From Sphingobacterium chuzhouense (lineage in GTDB: Bacteria; Bacteroidota; Bacteroidia; Sphingobacteriales; Sphingobacteriaceae), in contig NZ_JACNYL010000003.1 of NCBI RefSeq assembly GCF_014692525.1, positions 496,001 through 560,000 of the forward strand: DNA of 64,000 bases, written 5' to 3'. Numbering within the stretch: the stretch's first letter is position 1; each line of letters opens with the position of its first letter. The notes below the pieces were generated by a model. It was not told where the DNA came from. It saw only the letters and a program-made list of their open reading frames with translations, and searched no databases. Of the stretch, positions 26,867-36,189 are shown one piece after another. Both the position numbers and the translations under genes were made by a program.

Positions 26867-28063
26867 TTATCTATTTTGTATATTAAATTCTTCTCGCCTT
26901 GTTAAACAATAAACCTCCCATAGTATACGAAGGTCTGTTTCCTGTACTTCTTCATTTATCATTCTCCCCCGCTCTTTCAACATATCTTCAAATTTATTCC
27001 AAACATATGTTTCCTGTTTCTCATCTGTCACCCAAGAAAAGTCCGGCACAAACTTCGGAATAATATTTGACATAGACAGCTGTACACCTACACCTATTAC
27101 GGCACCTGTTGTAATGGAAGAGTTGATACCGCACATCGAGAAATCACCCATAAAAGTTCCCACTTTTTTTCGTTCTGTTTTCCGCCAATCACCAAGTTTA
27201 TAATCATACAACTTAATCGCCTGCCAATTGTTTTGAAGATTAGAATTACTTGTACCTGCGCCTAAATTACATCCAGCTCCAATTACAGCGCAACCTAGAT
27301 ACCCATCATGCCCTTTTGCGCTATTTTCCCACATGACCGTATTGTTAACTTCTCCTCCAATAGTAGCTTTTGGCCCCACACTCACATTTGGATACAAACG
27401 GCTACCCATCTTCACCCTTGCTCCTTTGCCGATCGCTATCGGGCCTCTCAAATGACTCCCTTGCTCTAACAAGACATCATCTGCAATATAAACAGGACCA
27501 TCCAACGTATTAAATGTACAACCGAATGCTTCTACATTTGTTCCTACATAGAGGTTATCCCCTATTACCACATTGGAAGGATGCAGTGCTGAGGAAGTTT
27601 TATCTTTTGTAAGCAGATTAAAATCAAAGACAATTTGTTTGGCATTTTCTAGATAAATATCTTCTAAAAAGTGAATACTTCGCAGCTCGCCTTCAAAATT
27701 ATGCACTTTTAACATACTTCTCTCCGGTTGTGGATTCCACTTGCTGACCTTATAGGCTATCCAGTCGCCATCCTTTTCCAACATACACCCATCTTCCAAT
27801 GTGGTTAGGATATTGATTAAGTCTATTGTGGGACAAAGGTTGGCACGCAAGACTAAATAGGATGCGGGCGATGAGGGTCCATGAAATTTTACCTGAAGGT
27901 AGGATTCTGTATAAAAGCTAACTGGAACTCCCAACAGCAATTGCCATTTCTCTTGTAGTGTCAGAATTCCAATTCGAAAAGCTCCCACTGGTCTTGTGAA
28001 AGCCATAGGCAATAAATGTTCTCGCCATGGGGCTCGATCATGTAATACGACTTCTAACAGCAT
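26867..28063 (-). CDS. GlmU-like putative sugar nucleotidyltransferase with left-handed beta-helix
   Basis: A 398-residue protein of the NTP_transf_4-like group found throughout Bacteroidota. The N-terminal part carries the conserved LLPMAFTRPVGAFRIGILTLQEKW instead of the classical LxxGxGTRM pyrophosphorylase loop. The C-terminal half has hexapeptide repeats (IGKGARVKMGSRLYPNVSVGPKATIGGE) and ends with the GlmU-like AVIGAGCNLGAGTSNSNL segment, implying a trimeric acyltransferase-type beta-helix. It heads the tpiA-prmA-mpl operon. The linkage to mpl fits a cell-envelope role. Reaction unproven, since the usual nucleotide-binding loop is absent. Confidence 0.78.
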   Translation of the reverse strand: MLLEVVLHDRAPWREHLLPMAFTRPVGAFRIGILTLQEKWQLLLGVPVSFYTESYLQVKFHGPSSPASYLVLRANLCPTIDLINILTTLEDGCMLEKDGDWIAYKVSKWNPQPERSMLKVHNFEGELRSIHFLEDIYLENAKQIVFDFNLLTKDKTSSALHPSNVVIGDNLYVGTNVEAFGCTFNTLDGPVYIADDVLLEQGSHLRGPIAIGKGARVKMGSRLYPNVSVGPKATIGGEVNNTVMWENSAKGHDGYLGCAVIGAGCNLGAGTSNSNLQNNWQAIKLYDYKLGDWRKTERKKVGTFMGDFSMCGINSSITTGAVIGVGVQLSMSNIIPKFVPDFSWVTDEKQETYVWNKFEDMLKERGRMINEEVQETDLRILWEVYCLTRREEFNIQNR

Positions 28064-28081
28064 AATCCGATAAATTTACAT

Positions 28082-28114
28082 AAAAAAATCCCGACAAGAA
28101 GAACCTATCGGGAT
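28082..28114 (-). terminator. Terminator of rpmE2
   Basis: On the minus strand ATCCCGA / TCGGGAT form a 7-bp stem with a 13-base loop, followed by seven Ts. It lies between rpmE2 and the GlmU-like gene. Confidence 0.75.
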
Positions 28115-28149
28115 GAAAGTTATTTATGACCGAAGCCTGTCGCCTAAAA

Positions 28150-28395
28150 TTACTTTTGGTAACGGCTACGGAATTTGTCGATACGTCCAGCAGTATCAAC
28201 TAATTTCATTTTACCGGTATAGAATGGATGAGAGGTGTGCGAAATCTCCAATTTCACCAATGGATACTCATTACCATCTTCCCAAGTAATAGTTTCTTTT
28301 GTGTCTACACATGATTTAGTTACAAAAGAATAGTCGTTAGACATATCTTTGAAAACAACTAATCTGTAGTTTGATGGATGCAGATCTTTTTTCAT
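28150..28395 (-). CDS. rpmE2: 50S ribosomal protein L31, type B
   Basis: An 81-residue ribosomal protein with the type B pattern [40 protein letters not shown]. It has only one Cys (SCVDTKE) and so lacks the zinc-binding Cys cluster of type A L31. It is the usual L31 of Bacteroidota and independent of zinc. It is monocistronic, with its own promoter and terminator, and divergent from lysS. Confidence 0.96.
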   Translation of the reverse strand: MKKDLHPSNYRLVVFKDMSNDYSFVTKSCVDTKETITWEDGNEYPLVKLEISHTSHPFYTGKMKLVDTAGRIDKFRSRYQK

Positions 28396-28434
28396 TTTAT
28401 CTTATGATTATTATATATTCAACAATTTGAGGTG

Positions 28435-28442
28435 CAAAGATA
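28435..28442 (-). promoter_or_regulatory. Promoter of rpmE2
   Basis: On the minus strand a TATCTTTG -7 box is preceded, with a 20-base spacer, by TTTTG as a -33 element. Both match the Bacteroidota promoter consensus. The predicted leader is about 36 nt. Confidence 0.6.
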
Positions 28443-28489
28443 ATCTATTTCTCCAAATAAAACAAAAGAATATTTTATAGATTTTTTCC

Positions 28490-28497
28490 TACTTTTG
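28490..28497 (+). promoter_or_regulatory. Putative -7 promoter box for lysS
   Basis: TACTTTTG matches TAnnTTTG exactly, 31 bases before the ATG at 28529. The lysS and rpmE2 promoters lie back to back within about 60 bp. Confidence 0.5.
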
Positions 28498-28528
28498 CAT
28501 TCTCATTTAGCACTTTGAATCATTGAAC

Positions 28529-30235
28529 ATGAGCACTGTATTATCGGAACAGGAACAACAGCGTAGACTAAACCTCCAAGCCCTTATCGACTTAGGTATT
28601 AACCCTTATCCAGCGGATGAGTTTAAAGTAAATGTCTCCGCTGCAGATATTTTGGAAAATTACGAAAGAGATAAACTAAATTATAAAAATATCCGCTTTG
28701 CGGGACGAATGATGAGCCGCCGTATCATGGGGAGTGCCTCATTTATGGAATTGCAGGATGCTACCGGGCGAATCCAGGCTTACGTCAAACGCGATGACAT
28801 TTGTCCTGGTGAAGACAAGACCTTATATAATACTGTTTTTAAGAAACTGTTGGATATCGGCGATATCATCGGTGTTGACGGGTATGTTTTTACGACACAG
28901 ACGGGGGAAATCTCGATCCATGTCGAAAAACTCACGGTATTAACAAAATCTCTACGTCCGCTACCTATTGTCAAGGAAGCAGACGGCAAAACGTATGATG
29001 CCTTTACCGATCCGGAACAACGTTACCGCATGCGCTATGTAGACTTGATCGTTAATCCGCAAAACCGGGAAATATTCGTCAAACGCACGAAATTATTTAA
29101 TGCTATGCGGACATTTTTTAATGACGCCGGTTATATGGAAGTAGAGACGCCTATCCTTCAATCCATTCCCGGAGGTGCTGCTGCACGTCCGTTTATGACG
29201 CATCATAACGCATTGGATATTCCGTTGTATTTACGTATTGCAAACGAGCTTTATTTAAAGCGCCTTATTGTAGGTGGCTACGATGGCGTATATGAATTTT
29301 CGAAAAACTTTCGTAATGAGGGAATGGATCGCACGCATAACCCGGAGTTTACCGCGATGGAAATATATGTAGCGTACAAGGACTATAACTGGATGATGAG
29401 CTTTACGGAGCGTTTACTCGAACATTGTGCGCTTGCTGTCAATGGAACAACGAAAGCAACTTTCGGAGAAAACGAAATCGACTTCAAGGCTCCTTACAAA
29501 CGGGTAACCATGGCCGATGCCATCAAGGAGTTTACGGGTTTTGATATCTTAGGTAAATCGGAATCGGAAATCCGCGAAGCAGCTAAAAATATGGGTATTG
29601 CCGTGGACGACACCATGGGAAAAGGTAAGCTGATTGATGAGATTTTCGGAGAGAAATGTGAAGGCAATTATATCCAGCCCACGTTTATCACGGATTATCC
29701 TATCGAAATGTCACCGTTGACTAAAAAACACCGGGATAATCCGGAATTGACGGAACGTTTTGAACTCATGGTATGCGGAAAGGAAATTGCCAACGCTTAT
29801 TCAGAGTTAAATGACCCCATAGATCAACGTGAACGTTTTGAAGAGCAGCTTCGTCTTTCTGAAAAAGGCGATGATGAAGCGATGTTCATCGACCAAGATT
29901 TTTTACGCGCGTTGGAATATGGTATGCCTCCTACTTCGGGACTTGGCATTGGGATGGATCGTTTGATTATGTTCCTGACCAACAACGCTTCCATTCAGGA
30001 AGTACTCTTTTTCCCGCAGATGCGTCCGGAGAAAAAAGAAATCGTCGTCGAATTGACCGACGATGAAAAACTTCTATTGGCGCAACTTCAGGAAGAACGC
30101 AATATCTTAGCTGACGTGAAACAAGCGACAGGATTGAGTGGAAAAAAATGGGATGCTGCGACAAAAAGTTTACGTCAAAAAGATCTGATTAATATTGTTG
30201 TTGAAGGAGATAATAAGTTTATCATAAAAAATTAG
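28529..30235 (+). CDS. lysS: Lysyl-tRNA synthetase (class II) with C-terminal extension
   Basis: A 568-residue class II synthetase charging tRNA-Lys. An N-terminal OB-fold anticodon-binding domain (about 50-150) is followed by motif 1 ([10 protein letters not shown]), motif 2 ([20 protein letters not shown]) and motif 3 ([13 protein letters not shown]). After motif 3 there is an extension of about 75 residues, acidic and helical ([19 protein letters not shown] ... [14 protein letters not shown] end), longer than in E. coli LysS. I set the start at the ATG at 28529; a TTG two codons upstream is possible. Confidence 0.95.
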   Translation: MSTVLSEQEQQRRLNLQALIDLGINPYPADEFKVNVSAADILENYERDKLNYKNIRFAGRMMSRRIMGSASFMELQDATGRIQAYVKRDDICPGEDKTLYNTVFKKLLDIGDIIGVDGYVFTTQTGEISIHVEKLTVLTKSLRPLPIVKEADGKTYDAFTDPEQRYRMRYVDLIVNPQNREIFVKRTKLFNAMRTFFNDAGYMEVETPILQSIPGGAAARPFMTHHNALDIPLYLRIANELYLKRLIVGGYDGVYEFSKNFRNEGMDRTHNPEFTAMEIYVAYKDYNWMMSFTERLLEHCALAVNGTTKATFGENEIDFKAPYKRVTMADAIKEFTGFDILGKSESEIREAAKNMGIAVDDTMGKGKLIDEIFGEKCEGNYIQPTFITDYPIEMSPLTKKHRDNPELTERFELMVCGKEIANAYSELNDPIDQRERFEEQLRLSEKGDDEAMFIDQDFLRALEYGMPPTSGLGIGMDRLIMFLTNNASIQEVLFFPQMRPEKKEIVVELTDDEKLLLAQLQEERNILADVKQATGLSGKKWDAATKSLRQKDLINIVVEGDNKFIIKN

Positions 30236-30263
30236 AGATGTGGAATTCCACATCTTTAATTTT
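30227..30263. terminator. Bidirectional terminator between lysS and kdsA
   Basis: The 20-bp perfect palindrome AGATGTGGAATTCCACATCT (30236-30255) is flanked by A-rich and T-rich tracts. It serves the two convergent genes. Confidence 0.88.
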
Positions 30264-30264
30264 T

Positions 30265-31080
30265 TTATAAAATCGCTTTGCGGATACGTACTAATTTTTC
30301 GAGCAAACTTTCCAACAAATCGAGATGCAACATATTGGCTCCATCCGATTTTGCATTAGCCGGATCAGGATGTGTTTCTATAAATAGACCGTCGGCTCCT
30401 ACAGCAATAGCTGCCTTGGCAATTGTTCCAATAAGCTCCGGTTTCCCTCCTGTGACGCCCGACGTTTGATTAGGTTGTTGTAGTGAATGTGTGCAATCCA
30501 TCACCGTTGGCACACCAAAAGCACGCATTTCCGGCAATCCTCGAAAATCTACAATTAGATCCTGATACCCAAATGTATTACCTCTATCTGTTAAAAACAC
30601 TTTGTCATTTCCGGCATCTTTTACTTTATCTATCGCAAATTTCATCGAAGCGGCAGACAGGAATTGTCCTTTTTTGATATTGACTACTTTTCCCGTTTCC
30701 GCAGCCGCCACTAGTAATTCCGTTTGTCTGCACAGAAACGCCGGTATCTGCAATATATCAACATAAGCCGCGGCAACAGCAGCTTCGTGGCTTTCATGTA
30801 TATCCGTTACTGTCGGCACACCGAACGTCTTACCTACCTTTTCCAGTATCTTTAATGCCTTCTCATCCCCTATGCCCGTAAAAGAATCCGAACGCGAACG
30901 GTTGGCTTTTCGATAGGATCCTTTAAAGATATATGGAATCCCATATTTATCTGTAACCGTTACAATCCGTTCGGCAATACGCAAAGCTATTTCCTCTCCT
31001 TCAATAGCACAAGGTCCCGCCATTAGAAAAAAAAGCGGGGACTCCCCGTGTTTCATAGCAGGTAAATATTGTTGAATCAT
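30265..31080 (-). CDS. kdsA: 3-deoxy-8-phosphooctulonate synthase (Kdo-8-P synthase)
   Basis: A 271-residue TIM-barrel aldol-type enzyme condensing PEP with arabinose 5-phosphate. Motifs include MAGPCAIEGEE, FKGSYRKANRSRSDSFTG and CTHSLQQPNQTSG. The Cys in AGPC, where metal-independent enzymes such as that of E. coli carry Asn, places it in the metal-dependent class known from Aquifex. It precedes no partner on its strand but is 10 bp downstream of recQ. kdsD, the source of arabinose 5-phosphate, is divergent from recQ. Confidence 0.96.
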   Translation of the reverse strand: MIQQYLPAMKHGESPLFFLMAGPCAIEGEEIALRIAERIVTVTDKYGIPYIFKGSYRKANRSRSDSFTGIGDEKALKILEKVGKTFGVPTVTDIHESHEAAVAAAYVDILQIPAFLCRQTELLVAAAETGKVVNIKKGQFLSAASMKFAIDKVKDAGNDKVFLTDRGNTFGYQDLIVDFRGLPEMRAFGVPTVMDCTHSLQQPNQTSGVTGGKPELIGTIAKAAIAVGADGLFIETHPDPANAKSDGANMLHLDLLESLLEKLVRIRKAIL

Positions 31081-31090
31081 ATTCTGATTG

Positions 31091-33280
31091 TTAATTTCCT
31101 AATTCAGACATGAATTTAATCCGCATCAACTGGATATCTTCATATGTATAATCATCTTCTCCAAGCTCTTTCAATGCTTCCTGGATAGAATCTACCTCGG
31201 CTGTTCGGAAGTAATCGTAAACCTCTTCTTGACGGTCGCTATCAATCATCTCATCCACAAAATACCCGATATTCAGTTTTGTACCGGAATTTACAATAGA
31301 TTCCACTTCTTTAAGTAAATTTTCATAACTAATCCCCTTAGCGGAAGCGATATCCTCCAAACCAATTTTCCGGTCGATATTCTGTATGATGGAAACTTTC
31401 AACGCCGACTTATTCGCGGTACTCTTAATCACAAGATCTAAAGGTCTGTCGATATCGTTGTCGTCGACATACTGTTTAATCAGCTCGACAAATGGTTTCC
31501 CAAACTTGAGGGCTTTTCCAGCTCCAACACCATGCATTTGCTTGAGTTCATCCAAACTAACCGGATAATGCGTACACATTTCGTCAAGCGAAGGGTCTTG
31601 AAATATCACAAAAGGCGGCAGGGATTTCTGCTTTGCTATTTTCTTTCTTAGATCTTTCAACATCTTCAACAGATCCGTATCCAGCGTTCCTGTACCTTGT
31701 ACGACTTCTTCGGAACCATCTTCATCCGCTTTTTCCATTATTCTGTTTAGAATAAATTTGATTCCGTATGGATTCGCCAAATATCTTCTGCCATGTTCAG
31801 TAAGTGTCAGTAAGCCATAGTGATCAATATCCTTTTTTAGAAAGTCGTTTAATTCTGCTTGTCGGATCAGCGATTTCCAATAATTAACCCCTAAGCTTTT
31901 ACCTTTTCCGAACAAAGGATGGAGATCATGTTTATACGAAGATACCGGTTGATTGTTTTGTCCAATCATGACATTAATGATATGATGGTCATCAAACTTC
32001 TCTCCTTCTTTCTCTATAAAACGCAACACCTCCATTAGATTTTCTTCGGCATCAAAATACGTTTTCGGTGCACGACAGTTATCGCACATATTATTACAGC
32101 CTGTCTCGTCAAACTGTTCGCCGAAATAATGCAGGATTTGTTTCCGGCGGCATACCGACGACTCGGAGTAATCAATAACTTCTTTTAGTATCTGCGTCCC
32201 TATTTCTCTTTCGGAGACAGGTTTGTCTTTCATGAACTTCGTTAGCTTCTCAATATCCTTTTCAGAATAGAAAGCTAAACAAATACCCTCACCTCCATCA
32301 CGGCCCGCACGGCCCGTTTCCTGATAATACCCCTCCATCGATTTGGGGATATCATGATGAATTACATACCGAACGTCTGGCTTATCTATCCCCATTCCAA
32401 AGGCAATAGTTGCGACGATAACTTCGACATCTTCCATCAAGAACTTATCTTGTGTATCTGCTCGAGTCTTCGCATCTAAACCTGCATGGTAAGGTAACGC
32501 CTTTATTCCGTTAATATTAAGCACTTCGGCAATTTCCTCTACCTTTTTGCGGCTGAGACAATATATAATGCCTGTTTTTGCGGCATTGTTCCGGATGAAC
32601 TTTACGATTTCCTTAACGACATTCTTCTTGGGTCGAACCTCGTAGTATAAATTCGGCCGGTTGAAGGATGACTTAAACAATGTCGCATTGTTCATCTGCA
32701 AATTCTTGCGAATATCCGATTGTACTTTTGGCGTAGCAGTTGCTGTCAATGCGATAATAGGAATATTCTCGCCGATCCCGTTAATGACTTGCCTTATTTT
32801 ACGGTATTCCGGGCGAAAGTCGTGTCCCCATTCTGATATACAATGGGCTTCGTCCACAGCGACGAAAGAAACCTTGATATGCCTTAAAAAATGTGCGTTT
32901 TCCTCTTTTGCCAACGACTCCGGCGCCACATAGAGCAACTTTGTTTTGCCTTCTGTCACATCCTTTTTAACTTTTGTTATCTCCCCTTTGTTAAGCGAAG
33001 AGTTTAAAAAATGTGCAATGCTGTCATTCCCCCCGAAAGCCCGTAACTGATCTACTTGATTCTTCATGAGCGCTATAAGCGGAGAAATGACAATAGCCGT
33101 GCCCTCGCTCATCAGTGCAGGCAATTGATAACAGATGGATTTCCCCCCTCCCGTGGGCATAATAACAAACGTATCTTTCTTATTCAAGATATTCGTTATA
33201 ATGGCTTCTTGATCTCCTTTAAAGGTATCAAAGCCGAAAAACTCCTGCAAATTGTCAAATAGTGATTTTTCTATTTCCAT
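31091..33280 (-). CDS. recQ: ATP-dependent DNA helicase RecQ
   Basis: A 729-residue superfamily 2 helicase for recombination repair. Walker A is MPTGGGKS and motif II DEAHCISEWGHDFRPEY. The helicase C domain has QETGRAGRDG. The zinc-binding RQC cysteines are in CRRKQILHYFGEQFDETGCNNMCDNC. The HRDC domain lies around residues 525-600, and a further C-terminal helix-turn-helix domain (about 620-729) lengthens it beyond E. coli RecQ (about 610). The ATG at 33280 is preferred over an upstream TTG. It is probably cotranscribed with kdsA. Confidence 0.96.
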   Translation of the reverse strand: MEIEKSLFDNLQEFFGFDTFKGDQEAIITNILNKKDTFVIMPTGGGKSICYQLPALMSEGTAIVISPLIALMKNQVDQLRAFGGNDSIAHFLNSSLNKGEITKVKKDVTEGKTKLLYVAPESLAKEENAHFLRHIKVSFVAVDEAHCISEWGHDFRPEYRKIRQVINGIGENIPIIALTATATPKVQSDIRKNLQMNNATLFKSSFNRPNLYYEVRPKKNVVKEIVKFIRNNAAKTGIIYCLSRKKVEEIAEVLNINGIKALPYHAGLDAKTRADTQDKFLMEDVEVIVATIAFGMGIDKPDVRYVIHHDIPKSMEGYYQETGRAGRDGGEGICLAFYSEKDIEKLTKFMKDKPVSEREIGTQILKEVIDYSESSVCRRKQILHYFGEQFDETGCNNMCDNCRAPKTYFDAEENLMEVLRFIEKEGEKFDDHHIINVMIGQNNQPVSSYKHDLHPLFGKGKSLGVNYWKSLIRQAELNDFLKKDIDHYGLLTLTEHGRRYLANPYGIKFILNRIMEKADEDGSEEVVQGTGTLDTDLLKMLKDLRKKIAKQKSLPPFVIFQDPSLDEMCTHYPVSLDELKQMHGVGAGKALKFGKPFVELIKQYVDDNDIDRPLDLVIKSTANKSALKVSIIQNIDRKIGLEDIASAKGISYENLLKEVESIVNSGTKLNIGYFVDEMIDSDRQEEVYDYFRTAEVDSIQEALKELGEDDYTYEDIQLMRIKFMSELGN

Positions 33281-33334
33281 TGACCTCAAACAAAAATTAG
33301 ATGGATCCGTGGCTCATTTGAGCGCTAAATAACC

Positions 33335-33342
33335 TACTTTTG
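33335..33342 (+). promoter_or_regulatory. Putative -7 promoter box for kdsD
   Basis: TACTTTTG matches TAnnTTTG, 32 bases before the GTG start at 33375. Confidence 0.45.
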
Positions 33343-33374
33343 TAGTTATTAAAATAAAATTAACTATTTTTTCT

Positions 33375-34340
33375 GTGATACACAACATCGATATCAAAAA
33401 GACTGCAATAGAAACATTGGAATTGGAGGCTACAGCAATTCAGAAACTAACGCAATTCATTGATGACGATTTTATTAAGGTTGTCAATCAAATATTGGAT
33501 CTACCAGGCAGGATTATCGTAACGGGCATTGGGAAGAGTGCAATAATTGCACAAAAAATAGTCGCTACCCTAAATTCTACCGGTACTCCCGCCATTTTTA
33601 TGCATGCAGCAGATGCCGTTCATGGTGATCTGGGCATCATCCAGGAGTACGATCTTATTATTGCACTCTCTAAAAGTGGCAATACCCCCGAAATTAAGGT
33701 ATTGGTCCCTTTTTTGAAGCAAACGGGCAACACGCTGGTGGCTATGGTGGGTAATATGAATTCTTTTTTAGCACAACATGCAAACTTTATCTTGAATACT
33801 TCTGTGGAGCGGGAAGCTTGTCCAAATAACCTGGCTCCTACTACAAGTACAACAGCGCAGTTGGCCATGGGAGACGCTTTAGCCGTGTGTTTACAAACAT
33901 GTAGACAATTTTCAGATCGTGATTTTGCTAAATATCATCCCGGCGGAGCACTTGGCAAGCAGTTGTATTTAAAAGTTAGCGATCTGTCGGACAACAATGG
34001 CAAGCCCGAAGTTTCCCCATCTGCAAGCGTACGCGAAGTGCTTATTACAATCACGAAATATCGTTTAGGTGCTACAGCTGTCATTGATGCTGGAAATATC
34101 AAAGGTATCATTACGGACGGCGATATCCGCCGGATGCTGGAAAAATATGAGGACGTATCACATTTAACGGCCAACGACATCATGTCACAAAATCCGAAAG
34201 AGATAAAACGGGAAGAATTAGCTGCCGACGCACTCCATACTATGCGCCAGCATAACATATCACAGCTCTTGGTTACCCAAGAGGGGCATTACGAAGGCAT
34301 AATACACCTACAGGATCTATTAAAAGAAGGCATTATTTAA
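33375..34340 (+). CDS. kdsD: D-arabinose 5-phosphate isomerase, KpsF/GutQ family
   Basis: A 321-residue isomerase converting ribulose 5-phosphate to arabinose 5-phosphate, the first step of Kdo synthesis. The SIS domain (about 20-190) contains GIGKSAIIAQKIVATLNSTG, HGDLG, LSKSGNTPE and YHPGGALGKQL. Two CBS domains follow (about 205-321; ITDGDIRRML and MRQHNISQLLV). The start codon is GTG. It is divergent from the recQ-kdsA unit. Assignment to the LPS pathway rather than sorbitol utilisation follows from the nearby kdsA and kdsB. Confidence 0.92.
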   Translation: MIHNIDIKKTAIETLELEATAIQKLTQFIDDDFIKVVNQILDLPGRIIVTGIGKSAIIAQKIVATLNSTGTPAIFMHAADAVHGDLGIIQEYDLIIALSKSGNTPEIKVLVPFLKQTGNTLVAMVGNMNSFLAQHANFILNTSVEREACPNNLAPTTSTTAQLAMGDALAVCLQTCRQFSDRDFAKYHPGGALGKQLYLKVSDLSDNNGKPEVSPSASVREVLITITKYRLGATAVIDAGNIKGIITDGDIRRMLEKYEDVSHLTANDIMSQNPKEIKREELAADALHTMRQHNISQLLVTQEGHYEGIIHLQDLLKEGII

Positions 34341-34455
34341 TTATTTCTGTAATATTTTTGTCTATTTCGGGGAATTTGAGCCCCATGCTTTGCTCTATTT
34401 GTAATTTTGGCGTATCTTTTGATAATTAATCAGAGAGGTTAAAAGTAATAGTAAG

Positions 34456-34833
34456 ATGAAGAAAAGAACATTAGGAATATTGGCAACGTTTATAGCCGTC
34501 ATTGGTTTCACGTCCTTGACAGTGGCTATTGGTGAATTCAAATTTGAAAAAGAAACCCACGATTTTGGGAACATCCCCCATAATAAGCCGGCGTCGTACA
34601 ACTTTAAATTTACCAATACCGGCGACGCCCCTATCATTATCAGCGAGGTAAAACCTTCTTGTGGGTGCTCGGTAGCTGAATTCACGAAGACCCCAGTTAA
34701 ACCCGGGGAAGGAGGTACTGTAACGGTAACATATAACGCTGCCGCCAAAGGACCTTTTACGAAACAATTTACGATTAAGTCCAACACAAAGACGCCTGTA
34801 AAAACATTGACAATTAAAGGAAATGTAGAATAA
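34456..34833 (+). CDS. DUF1573 family exported protein
   Basis: A 125-residue protein with an N-terminal signal (residues 1-24) and a single DUF1573 Ig/ASPM-like beta-sandwich: HDFGNIPHNKPASYNFKFTNTGDAPIIISEVKPSCGCSVAEFTK. The paired Cys in SCGC is the hallmark of the family. Function is unknown; the related ASH-like domains in eukaryotes are structural. It has its own terminator. In the 115-bp upstream gap there are two imperfectly placed TAnnTTTG-like boxes but no clear -33 element. Confidence 0.9.
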   Translation: MKKRTLGILATFIAVIGFTSLTVAIGEFKFEKETHDFGNIPHNKPASYNFKFTNTGDAPIIISEVKPSCGCSVAEFTKTPVKPGEGGTVTVTYNAAAKGPFTKQFTIKSNTKTPVKTLTIKGNVE

Positions 34834-34868
34834 TCCTCTCTTCCCAGAGAAGGAGATATAGATTAAGC

Positions 34869-34897
34869 AAAAGGCCGTCGATTGACGGCTTTTTTTA
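34869..34897 (+). terminator. Terminator of the DUF1573 gene
   Basis: A GCCGTC / GACGGC stem with loop GATT, extended by A/T pairs and followed by a run of Ts. Confidence 0.85.
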
Positions 34898-34898
34898 T

Positions 34899-34906
34899 TA
34901 ATTTTG
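34899..34906 (+). promoter_or_regulatory. Putative -7 promoter box for the aminotransferase gene
   Basis: TAATTTTG matches TAnnTTTG just after the preceding terminator and 26 bases before the ATG at 34933. Confidence 0.4.
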
Positions 34907-34932
34907 TAATATACTTAAAAACGTAAACGGTA

Positions 34933-36135
34933 ATGCCAGAAATTTCAAAAAGAGGTCGGGATATGCCGGCTTCACCAATTAGGAAGCTTACACCTTTTGC
35001 TGAGCAGGCAAAAAAAGAAGGAAAAAAAGTATATCATTTAAATATTGGACAACCCGATATCGAGACGCCCGAAGTTATGCTAAATGCTTTAAAAAACATC
35101 GATTTCAGCATATGGGCCTACACACCATCGGAAGGCATTGCTTCCTATCGGGAAAAGTTGGCAACGTATTATAACAAATTGGATTACTCCGTCGCTCCAA
35201 CGGACATCTTAGTGACCAACGGGGGCTCAGAGGCGCTTACTATCGCCATGCAAAGTTGCCTCAGCCCGGGTGATGAGATTATTATTCCCGAACCATTTTA
35301 TGCAAACTATAACGGATTTGCCTGTGCAGCAGATGCCGTAGTAAGACCTATTCTATCTTACATAGAAACTGGCTTCGCTTTACCCCCGATAGCGGAATTT
35401 GAAAAATTGATTACTGATAAGACGCGCGCAATTGCAATTTGTAATCCTAATAATCCTACAGGCTATCTCTATTCGCGCGAAGAATTGGAATCCTTGAAAG
35501 CATTGTGCCTGAAATATGATCTTTACCTATTTGCAGATGAAGCTTATCGTGAATTTTGCTATGATGGTAATACATTTGTTTCGCCCATGCATTTGAAAGG
35601 GCTTGAACAGCATGTGGTCGTTATCGACACTGTATCCAAACGATACTCTGCATGCGGCGCGCGGATAGGTTGCATAATTACCAAAAACAAAGAGTTATAT
35701 CAGACCGCCCTCAAATTTGCCCAAACACGTTTGAGCCCTTCCCTTGAAGGACAGATTGCTGCCGAAGCAGCGATAGATACGCCAGACAGCTACTTTGAAG
35801 CTGTGTCTAAAGAATATACTGCCCGCCGGAATACACTTGTTGAGGGATTAAATAAGATAGAAGGTGTCTTTTGCCCTGTTCCGGGTGGAGCATTTTATGT
35901 CGTAGCTAAACTTCCTATTGATAATGCCGACAGATTTTGTCAGTGGATATTGGAAGAATTTTCGTACAACAACGAAACGGTTATGATGGCCCCCGCTACC
36001 GGCTTTTATAGCACACCAAATGTGGGTGCTGACCAAGTACGTTTGGCATATGTACTTAAGCAAGAAGATTTACGCAACGCGTTGGTTTGTTTAGAGAAAG
36101 CTCTGAAGGAATATCCAGGCCGCGTAACACCATAG
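34933..36135 (+). CDS. Class I/II pyridoxal-phosphate aminotransferase (aspartate aminotransferase-like)
   Basis: A 400-residue fold type I PLP enzyme. Motifs: LNIGQPDIETP near the N-terminus, VTNGGSEALTIAM for phosphate binding, CNPNNPTGYLYSREE, LFADEAYREFCYDG, and the PLP lysine in VSKRYSACGARIG. It ends with the substrate-carboxylate arginine in VRLAYVL. Closest in pattern to bacterial aspartate aminotransferase group 1b; amino-donor specificity is not readable. It is monocistronic and converges on the NagB-like gene. Confidence 0.9.
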   Translation: MPEISKRGRDMPASPIRKLTPFAEQAKKEGKKVYHLNIGQPDIETPEVMLNALKNIDFSIWAYTPSEGIASYREKLATYYNKLDYSVAPTDILVTNGGSEALTIAMQSCLSPGDEIIIPEPFYANYNGFACAADAVVRPILSYIETGFALPPIAEFEKLITDKTRAIAICNPNNPTGYLYSREELESLKALCLKYDLYLFADEAYREFCYDGNTFVSPMHLKGLEQHVVVIDTVSKRYSACGARIGCIITKNKELYQTALKFAQTRLSPSLEGQIAAEAAIDTPDSYFEAVSKEYTARRNTLVEGLNKIEGVFCPVPGGAFYVVAKLPIDNADRFCQWILEEFSYNNETVMMAPATGFYSTPNVGADQVRLAYVLKQEDLRNALVCLEKALKEYPGRVTP

Positions 36136-36140
36136 TAAGA

Positions 36141-36185
36141 AACATTACCTTTTCCAAAGATTCGAACTTTGGAAAAGGTAATGTT
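36141..36185. terminator. Bidirectional terminator between the aminotransferase and NagB-like genes
   Basis: A 19-bp perfect stem, AACATTACCTTTTCCAAAG with its complement, loop ATTCGAA. It serves two convergent genes. Confidence 0.85.
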
Positions 36186-36189
36186 GTTT

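Noticed and set aside
34395..34787. 130-residue frame antisense to the DUF1573 gene
   Set aside because: Shadow of a short conserved gene; its own sequence has no domain and no promoter or terminator fits its direction.
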